Below are positions 57,042 through 64,000 of a stretch of DNA of 64,000 bases, piece after piece (the first letter of the stretch is position 1; every line of letters begins with the position of its first letter). The notes beneath the pieces are model-generated. The model did no database searches. It saw only the letters and a list, made by a program, of their open reading frames with translations, and was not told the DNA's origin. The position numbers and the translations under genes were made by a program. The stretch comes from Pachyseris speciosa. Taxonomy: Eukaryota; Cnidaria; Anthozoa; Scleractinia; Pachyseridae. The stretch is taken from the NCBI GenBank assembly GCA_016490735.1, contig JAEMWC010000348.1, positions 214,501 through 278,500 on the forward strand, read 5' to 3'.

Positions 57042-57205
57042 AGTTGGCTTGTTAGCTCAGTTGATAGAGCAGTGCACCGGTATTACAGAGGTCGTGGGTT
57101 TGAATTCCGTACAAGCCTGAATTTGTTTCAGGCTTTATTTTCAGTACTGCTTAAGTAGTGTTCATAACTGCAATGATCACTCACATATTCATTTCAAATA
57201 CACTT
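57042..57205 (+). repeat. tRNA-headed SINE, subfamily 1, with complete tRNA-like head
   Basis: Full head at 57046-57117: acceptor stem GGCTTGT pairs with ACAAGCC in all 7 positions, D-arm GCTC...GAGC, B-box GTGGGTTTGAATTCC. The anticodon stem is imperfect and the position before the anticodon is C not T, so this is not a functional tRNA gene. A loop triplet GGT would correspond to Thr. Lies in tandem with the copy to the left. Confidence 0.75.
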
Positions 57206-58640
57206 TTTGCCAATCAAAGATCGCCTTAAATACAAACTTGAGGTAAAATTTTATAAATTTGCAGCAAAAATTGTTCCTGTTGTCACATGGGTGAAGTGAA
57301 TATGTGCTGGGAGGATTTCGGTTTGTTTACGAAGATCAAGTTTTACAAAATTCTGTGAATTAAGACACCCAGAGAAACAAACAAGTAGGTTTGCTAACTA
57401 AAAAAGTTATTCAGATAAGCCTGTGTTTATGTCTGAAAAGTAAACATGTACAATGTTCGCCTCTAGTAAATCTACGTGAAGGCGAAGAAAGCGATTATGC
57501 GAGTCAAATTGAAGCACATGTTTGTTGCAAATTTTGCTGAAGTTGCTTCCTATACAACAAATCGGTCAATTTAAGATAAAGCACCATAAAATTTCACATT
57601 CAAACCTGTAATTTTTTGGAAGGTGGATTCCCTGAAGCTCTCAAATGTTTCGGAGTAAGTATAATTCTTGCGATAATTTGTAGTGATCTGCAATGGCACA
57701 TGTTTGTCCGCCTTGCCAAAACCACTATCTTTCCTTGAAGAGGGATTTCTTTGCTAGTCAAACTGACTGATTTTTACTGTTTAAGCTGTTGAGTGTTTCT
57801 TAGAACTTTTTCTTTCGATTTATAGTTTAAAAAGCTGTGTTTCCTTTCTGAGAAGGGCACGCTGCTGCTGTATCTTGAAAATTCACGCAGGGAAGAAGCG
57901 GTGGCCATTTTGATCTGAAGTACAGTGTATGATCTTCCATGCAGGTGAGTAAAACCTTTCTATCTACCAGTCCTTAAGACTTTTAAATATATGAGCAGTT
58001 AGTGGATTCTGATTGGTTTATCTTTCCTGAAGACAATTAGAACAAAAGGAGACAAAAAATCCTCTCTAGGGGAGGTAGGGAAGGAATGCAAATCTGTGTG
58101 AAGACTGGGCCAGTTTTGGCCAGGACGGGAGTTAATAACAGGTTAAGATACATGATGTTAGTTAGGAAAGTTGAGGTGTCAATACAAACATGTGCAGGAA
58201 ATAGCCTGATTTATTGAGAATGATTTCTTTCATGGTCTGTTTGGTCTGCCAAGTGGGGTGTAAAATTTAAATGTCATTTTCCAATCTTTGGATAAAGTGA
58301 ATGAGAATCAAATAAAGACATTCTTTATATCATTTGAAAGTTCAGATAAAGTTAAAATTTGCCATTGAAGAAAACCCCACAGCTGCAAGTTCAAAAACTT
58401 GTAAACATAACCGTATTTGCAACTACTATAAAAATTTCCATGATTGGAGCTTTCATTCTTGACTGGCTGTGTAATATAGCGTGACCTGCTCACCTGTGCA
58501 CTCTCGACAAAATGTCTAAGAGGAAAATGAATTTTCTGCAATTCTTTGCAGGAGTATCTGGCACCTTTTGATTGACTATTTGATATCATAAATTCATTTG
58601 CACAAGGTGCTTCTTTCTCTCCATCGTGTTCCAGTTTCCA
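57206..58640. other. Non-coding stretch
   Basis: No recognisable gene or repeat. Contains weak open frames without features. Confidence 0.4.
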
Positions 58641-58669
58641 ATGTGTTTGCTGTTTGTTTAGTCGCTGTG

Positions 58670-59090
58670 ATGTCCAATTCGGAACCTATAGTTGAGGAAA
58701 GGAAAGGGAAAGAAGCACCAGAGAATCCTAAACCTCGAGTTCAGAGTCGGTGGACAAAGGTTTTTCCTTATTTAAGGGATATCTTTTAAATACACAATAG
58801 AAGATCAGTTGAAATTTTTGAGAGGTCCGCTTCGGATTTCCAATTGAAGTGTAACAGGAAGCAATTTGAGGTAAACGCCAAACTAGAAAGCCTCCTTTCC
58901 CGAATATAGTCCAGTGTTGATGACTCCAGGCAAGTACGTAGTTTGGTGCAAGAAGCACAACTAATCATTCACAAGAAGCAGAAGTTAATAAAGATTGCTG
59001 ACTGCAGCAAGGATGGCTGTCTAGTGGTTCAGGAATACGAGTCGGATGACCTTGCCTCAAACTCCGAAGGGGAAGAATACTGCGGATAAA
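58670..59090 (+). pseudogene. Gag-like remnant of a retroelement
   Basis: Plus-strand pieces in one frame: MSNSEPIVEERKGKEAPENP to FPYLRDIF then a stop, and after about 58,800 QFEVNAKLESLLSRI, SSVDDSRQVRSLVQEAQLII, HKKQKLIKIADCSKDG, VVQEYESDDLASNSEGEEYC and a stop at about 59,088. The motif HKLIxxADxSxxGWxVVxEYExDxLAxDSEDE is one I recall from retroelement gag-like ORFs of cnidarians (DIRS/Ngaro type). At least one stop in the middle. No reverse transcriptase follows. Confidence 0.4.
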
Positions 59091-59562
59091 AAGAGGAATT
59101 ATTTCAACAAGTCTAAGCCAGGCTTTTCTAAGTGCATTTAGTCTGACGTTGATAATCAGCTTTTTCGGGGTAATATTTTTCCCATTCTCTGTTTTCTTTG
59201 TTATTTCTCATGGAGGTTGGAATGCCTGAGCATCCAGGCATCAAACAGTGTTGTTTGTTTTGAATGTATTGCATTTTAGAGGAAAATAATTTAAGTTACA
59301 GTGTAGTTTGAGCAGAGCAAATTAGAATGTAACTGGTGGTGAAAGAAATGAGGAAGCAGACTAAGATCACAAAAGAAATCAAGTCAACTTGAATGTTGAA
59401 CAAGACGATGGTAATACGACTCTTAAAGGAGGTCACTCCAGAAACCGTAACTTGTTTTAATCAATTAATAAAAAGTAAACACTAAGTTGACTTACTTATT
59501 GACAATACATGTATGAACAACTATGTACGCCTAACCATGAAAAATTGCCCAGTTCAAAGCAT

Positions 59563-59952
59563 AATAGAGTACTAAAGTGATGATGTCACAAAAACTAAAT
59601 TTGTGAAATTATAGGATTTGTTCGGATATTCAGAAAGAACATGATAAAAAAGACCCTCTTGCCAAAAATTAGGATTTTCTTACAGTTTGAGAGTGAGATA
59701 TTAGCACTGTTATGCTCTGCTGACTCCATACAAATCCTTCTTAATTTATGAACGTTATGAACTGAGTCAAATTTAGAAGGATTTGTATGGAGTCAGCAGA
59801 ACATAACGGTGCTAATATCTCAAAGCCAATTTGCCTTTAAATACTGATTTTTGGCAAGTTAGCATCTTTCATCTTGCTCTTTCTGAAGGTCTCAACAATC
59901 CCATAATTTCAAAAATTCTAATATGTGTGATGTTCCACTTTAGCACTCTATT
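59563..59952. mobile_element. Foldback MITE
   Basis: Two arms of about 185 bp (59563-59745 and 59772-59952) are inverted, both starting AATAGAGTRCTAAAGTG. They are most similar in the inner part (GCTGACTCCATACAAATCC, TTCT in both). Non-coding. Confidence 0.75.
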
Positions 59953-60359
59953 CACATAAGAACAAATGATTTTGAACAACTACTGATCCTGGTAGAATTG
60001 CCAAAAGCATCACGAATCTCTCCAAAGAACTTGAAGGGAACTCTAATACCAAAGTGGTGATTTCTGAACTTGTAGCTTGACAGAATATGAACGATATAGT
60101 GAAAACTGCAAACAAGTACCACTGAATAGATAGCGTTTGTCATTAACACCGGCGAAACACTGATGAAGTGGTTATCCCAAAACGTCTGACTGTTAAAAAT
60201 ATAGTTTCTGAGCACTCAAAACAACAACAAAACTTTCATTTACCAGAATAGATATTGCAGGCGGAATGGCTGGAAGGTTAGTTTGGATGAAACCATTGTC
60301 GGTGATGGACTAAACAGGGGAGGCCTTCACCTAAACAATGAAAGCAACAACTGACTGTC

Positions 60360-60710
60360 AAGGTTTTCATTACCAATTGTAGTAACAGGAGAATTATTAT
60401 GAAAAAGCAAAGCTCTTTCAGAGAGCAAGCGAAATTTAGCAGGAGAATTCTGCGTAGTAGCCGGAGTATTCTCCGATCTCCAATGCCTAATGAACACCCT
60501 GTCCATTTAAAAAATTAGTACTAGGTAATTTAACTGAGTTACATTGAAATTCCTTGAATGCCTTGCTATGGTACAGGCTACCTAATTTCTTCACTTTCCC
60601 CACCTTTACAGGGTTTTCATTAAGAAATGTAGTAGCAGGAGAATAGTGAAAAGTAGCAGGAGAATATTCTGAAAGAGCAAAGCTCTTTCTGGGAACAAGC
60701 AAAGGTCATT
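60360..60710. repeat. Duplicated GTAGCAGGAGAAT block
   Basis: GGTTTTCATTA...TGTAGTAACAGGAGAAT...AGCAAAGCTCTTTC at 60,363-60,435 recurs at 60,611-60,705, about 250 bp apart in the same orientation. No coding content. Confidence 0.55.
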
Positions 60711-61033
60711 CCCCTCTATGGGAGTCTGGGGGCATGTTCTCCAGGAAATGTTGGATTTTTAAACCCTTTGAGATGCCATTCCCTGTTATCTGATAGCACA
60801 TTTTAATTTTTCTCTAGCTGCAATAATTTCAAAATCTTGTTTTGCTCTTTGAATTAACAAGCAAGTAAAGTAAATTCAAGAGCTCTAACAATTTTACTCC
60901 ATGAGTTATGTCATACACTGTATGGCTGTATGTTTCAAAGTACCAAATAAGCTATTTCGTAATATGTTGCTAGCTGAAATTCAGTATTTTTTCTTGGGTT
61001 CTTTCAGTAGTGAAATGACTAACTCTTTTCATC

Positions 61034-61511
61034 AAAATCGTAAATGGTTTGAACCCAGGAGTCATATCATAACTAAGTGAAGCACGATCGTCCGGGTGAG
61101 TGTAGTCCTGAGAAGGACTGTTTGTGGTGACATTGACTGACGTTTCGACAACCTGAGCGGAAGTCATCATCAGAGTCAAGTGATTGGAGTAACGTCAGGA
61201 GATGGTATAAGTACTCTGGTCGTTGATGTGATTGGTCAACGAAGTCGTGATGTTATTGGTTGTCTGTCAGTTACGCCGTGATGTTATTGGCTGTGAAGAC
61301 TGTAAACCGTGGTTGGTGCGTTTCGATCCGTCTTTTGTTAGTCAAATGTTCGTAGGTGTATTGTTAGTCAAACTAGTCGGTGTGTCTATTGTTTGTCTGT
61401 TGTTGATATCGTCAATAAGTCGTTTGTAAGGTGCGGGAAGCTGTTGACAACGGTTCAGTGGTGTCTGTTCTAAGTTAGTAAACCAACTTTCCAGTGCGAT
61501 CCGTTGGTTGT
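61034..61511 (-). mobile_element. Penelope-like element terminal repeat unit, copy 2
   Basis: About 477 bp that recurs at 61791-62268 with a constant offset of 757 bp and only a few substitutions. It spans the last codons of the endonuclease ORF and the downstream segment with the hammerhead-like motif. Ends at its lower border where sequence departs (ATGAAAAGAGTTAGTC). Confidence 0.8.
61135..61177 (-). ncRNA. Hammerhead-ribozyme-like motif, copy A
   Basis: On minus: GACT (stem I), CTGATGA, stem II GAC...GTC with a 13-nt loop, GAAA, CGTC as the cleavage triplet with minimal stem III, then AGTC closing stem I. Matches the very short stem III type reported for Penelope-like elements. Confidence 0.6.
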
Positions 61512-61936
61512 TTTAGTTGGTCAAATCGTTTCTGTAGTTTGTCGTTGTAACGGTTCAGTCTTCTGTGACAGTCGTTAATCCGCGCTCGGATCAGTCGTCT
61601 GCAGGTGGCTTTGACGATCTGGATAGCCTCTTGTGTTTTCAACGGGGACTTAAGTCGAAGTCCAGCCGGAACAAGGCCAAGATCTTTGCAGCGGTGGTTG
61701 AACCAGAGTTGTTGTCGTATTCGTCTGACGTTGCTTGCGTAACTGATGTAATCGTTAGCAAGCCGTTCGCTCTGTCGTCCAAGTGAACATAAAATCGTAA
61801 ATGGTTTGAACCCAGGAGTCATATCATAACTAAGTGAAGCACGATCGTCCGGGTGAGTGTAGTCCTGAGAAGGACTGTTTGTGGTGACATTGACTGACGT
61901 TTCGACAACCTGAGCGGAAGTCATCATCAGAGTCAA
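61475..61936 (-). pseudogene. N-terminal part of a Penelope-like ORF fused to its own 3' end by internal deletion
   Basis: From ATG 61936: MTLMMTSAQVVETSVNVTTN, ...YASNVRRIRQQLWFNHRCKD, ...RARINDCHRRLNRYND, KLQKRFDQLKQP. At about 61508 the sequence jumps to the endonuclease C-terminal codons (RIALESWFTNLEQTPLNRC in another frame). The reverse transcriptase is therefore deleted. The N-terminal region is typical of the segment before the Penelope RT. It starts within the terminal repeat, so the first residues are encoded just downstream of the ribozyme. Confidence 0.65.
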
Positions 61937-62268
61937 GTGATTGGAGTAACGTCAGGAGATGGTATAAGTACTCTGGTCGTTGATGTGATTGGTCAACGAA
62001 GTCGTGATGTTATTGGTTGTCTGTCAGTAACGCCGTGATGTTATTGGCTGTGAAGACTGTAAACCGTGGTTGGTGCGTTTTGATCCGTCTTTTGTTAGTC
62101 AAATGTTCGTAGGTGTATTGTTAGTCAAACTAGTCGGTGTGTCTATTGTTTGTCTGTTGTTGATATCGTCAATAAGTCGCTTGTAAGGTGCAGGAAGCTG
62201 TTGACAACGGTTCAGTGGTGTCTGTTCTAAGTTAGTAAACCAACTTTCCAGTGCGATCCGTTGGTGGT
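61791..62268 (-). mobile_element. Penelope-like element terminal repeat unit, copy 1
   Basis: Same unit as 61034-61511, here forming the junction between the upstream RT/endonuclease copy and the downstream deleted copy, as expected for tandem Penelope elements with shared pseudo-LTRs. Confidence 0.8.
61892..61934 (-). ncRNA. Hammerhead-ribozyme-like motif, copy B
   Basis: Identical arrangement to the motif at 61135-61177 (757 bp offset), with intact CTGATGA, GAAA and CGTC core. Confidence 0.6.
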
Positions 62269-63660
62269 AGTTAGTACAGTAGGTAATGCATTTAGCAGAG
62301 TCCCAGTCGATTGTGTGGTTTGTCAGTAAATGGTGCTCAGCAATGTTATTATTGATGTCACCATTTCTCGTCGCTCGTTTGTGTTCAGTCAGTCTTACGT
62401 TCAAATTTCTGCCAGTCTCACCGATATAAGTGGCCTGACAGTCGCAGCATTCGATCTTGTAAACTGCTCCCTGTCTGTCCTTTGGTTCGTCTTTGTCCTT
62501 AACGTTCGTCAATAATTGTCGTAAAGTTGTGATGGGTCTGTGAGCGACACGGATATCGTAAGGTTGTAGTATCCGTGCAATTGTCTCAGAAGTTCCTTTG
62601 ATGTATGGTATAGTCGCTGTAGTGACTGGTGTCGGGTTAGTGTTGGTAGCGTTTGGTTCTGTCCTGTAAGTGTTGCGTCTAACAAAGTCGCGGTTGTAGT
62701 TGTTCTTACTGAAAACGTTGTCTAAGTATTTGGTTCGTCTGCTAAACTGTCGCTCGAGTCGCAAACTAGTTGCGCTCGTCTTGTTAAGGTCCGTATTGTT
62801 GTTGCTTTGTGTGAAGTAGGGTTGTAAGATGATTCGTCAAGTAGTCTGTCAGTGTGTGTGGGTTTTCTGTAAACTGTCGTCTGTAGTCTGTTGTTGTCAC
62901 GGCTAACAAGGCAGTCTAGAAAAGGTATCTTACCATTTTCCTCGATCTCCTTGGTAAACTGTATGTGGGCGTTTTGTCTGTTGAGGTGTTCGTGAAAATC
63001 GTCGATTTCGTCTTTGTGTACAGCTGTGAAAGTGTCGTCGACGTAACGTAGCCAGAGCGGTAGCGTTCGTTCGTAAGTCGCAAGGGCTTGTTCCTCGATG
63101 TTTTGCATGACGATCTCTGCTACAACAACGGAAACTGGTGAGCCCATAGCTGTCCCGTGCAATTGTTTGTAGTGTTTGCTGTTGTACTGAAAGTAGGTAG
63201 ACGTAAGGCAAAGGTTCAGTAAGTCCATTAAGTCGTCTGTTGGTAGTGGCAGTTGTAACGTGGAGTTCTTGATGGCGGTCTCTGTACAATCTAGAGCCAG
63301 TTGGAGTGGAATACTGGTGAACAGTGACTTCACATCAAAAGACACTAGTTTGTAGTCGTCAGGTACTTGTGCTGTCTTAATGGCGTCAATAAAGTTTTCA
63401 GTCGACTGTAGTTTGTGTCGTGACTCATCAGTCAGTGGTTTCAGTATAGTAGTCAGGTATTTAGACAGTTGGTAAGTCGGCGAACCACAGAACGAGACTA
63501 TGGGTCGCATAGGTATGTTAGGTTTGTGTAGTTTGGGCAGTCCGTATAGTTTCGGTGGTTGTGGCACGTGGCACCTCAGTCTGTTGTAGCGTCGAATGTC
63601 AATAACGTCAGCTTTCTTAAGTGAAAGTAGTTTGCCGTTGAGTTTTCGTTGAAGTGCTGG
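62099..63660 (-). pseudogene. Penelope-like reverse transcriptase with GIY-YIG endonuclease, 5'-truncated and frameshifted
   Basis: Minus strand. RT: LYGLPKLHKPNIPMRPIVS, YKLVSFDVKSLFTSIPL (first catalytic Asp), HGTAMGSPVSVVVAE, and the YVDD box LRYVDDTFTAVH (about 63,045), then IPFLDCLVSR and YRKPTHTDRLLD. A one-base shift near 62,735 leads into TKYLDNVFSKNNYN. The endonuclease carries AVYKIECCDCQATYIGETGR with NLNVRLTEH, and ESWFTNLEQTPLNR near the C-terminus. Stop at 62099. Similarity to the family starts abruptly near 63,655 (PALQRKLNGKLLSLKK), so the 5' end is truncated. The enzyme primes reverse transcription at endonuclease-cut DNA. One frameshift away from an open RT-EN. Confidence 0.85.
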
Positions 63661-64000
63661 CATCAACTCCACTATATCTACTGTCATCAGTCTCCATGCC
63701 TTTAGCAAAAGCTTCCAGAGAGTCTAGCTCTCCCTCAACCACATCGTCAAGGTGAAGAACACGAGGGGCCTCTTCAGACTTTTCTCGGATGTTCTTCAGC
63801 TCAGTGGTTGATGTTGCATCTGTCTGCGTCCCCACACCTTGTACGAATGTGGTGGGAGTGGCAACTGCAGTTTCACTGTTGGGTTGTGGCTGCCTTCTTT
63901 GCCTGTGTTATGGAAGCTTTCTACTCTTCTTTGCAACCTTCCACATGTCCACAGCTTTGCTGACCAGAGAATCACAGGCTTATGTATGTGGGACAGGACC
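63661..64000 (-). other. Coding-like flank of the Penelope element
   Basis: Minus strand is open from the window edge inwards in parts: CDSLVSKAVDMWKVAKKS-like text near 63,960, then GTQTDATSTTELKNIREKSE and EGELDSLEAFAKGMETDDSR before the element starts. Probably the interrupted end of another gene or element; family not recognised. Confidence 0.3.

Noticed and set aside
57046..57117. Functional tRNA-Thr gene
   Set aside because: Anticodon stem mismatches, no T before the anticodon, and identical context to other SINE copies.
61232..61786. Plus-strand open frames across the Penelope units
   Set aside because: Antisense to the recognised element coding sequence.

Overview
The window is eukaryotic DNA, AT-rich and packed with decayed mobile elements. 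Spliced GT-AG genes, the mixture of element families (Academ, ISL2EU-type, Penelope, BEL/Pao, Ty3-type, Mutator-like, hAT, tRNA-type SINEs) and my recollection of similar proteins from anthozoan genomes suggest a cnidarian, most likely a stony coral. That assignment is an inference; no marker gene fixes the species.

Only one clear host gene is present: a mitochondrial pyruvate dehydrogenase phosphatase (PDP1-like, minus strand). Its two coding exons, 12.74-13.60 kb and 1.25-1.89 kb, are separated by a 10.9 kb intron. That intron holds a spliced but frameshifted Mutator-like/SWIM transposase gene (5.28-9.41 kb), a TTAA-flanked MITE, pieces of a GIY-YIG endonuclease and two inverted copies of a repeat with a GTGTTCC-type minisatellite.

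From 14 to 17.9 kb there are MITEs and SINE-like repeats. From 17.94 to 32.68 kb lies a two-gene element, with a YqaJ-type nuclease on plus converging on a THAP/HTH/DDE transposase on minus. Its THAP exon is cut by a second element of about 8.95 kb (23.57-32.52 kb) with its own terminal inverted repeats and an approximate 8-bp target duplication. The inserted element carries two minus-strand genes I cannot assign to a known superfamily: a long Cys-cluster/NHL-like protein and a basic, Cys-containing protein. It is the best candidate here for something undescribed.

From 32.9 to 36.2 kb there is a 45-bp minisatellite, a RecQ-like fragment and repeats. A foldback element with minisatellite arms (36.21-38.38 kb) abuts a degenerate BEL/Pao retrotransposon (38.38 to about 42.31 kb). 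Next is a four-exon Academ-type gene (42.97-47.85 kb) that reads as one uninterrupted 1,532-residue protein, the most intact coding unit of the window.

From 49 kb to the end come tRNA-headed SINE copies, a 1 kb TTAA-bounded repeat, a hAT-derived pseudogene, the 3' part of a Ty3-type pol, more SINEs, foldback repeats, a gag-like remnant and a tandem Penelope-like element array whose repeated segments each contain a hammerhead-ribozyme-like sequence. Most coding sequences serve element mobility; there is no operon-like or defence cluster.
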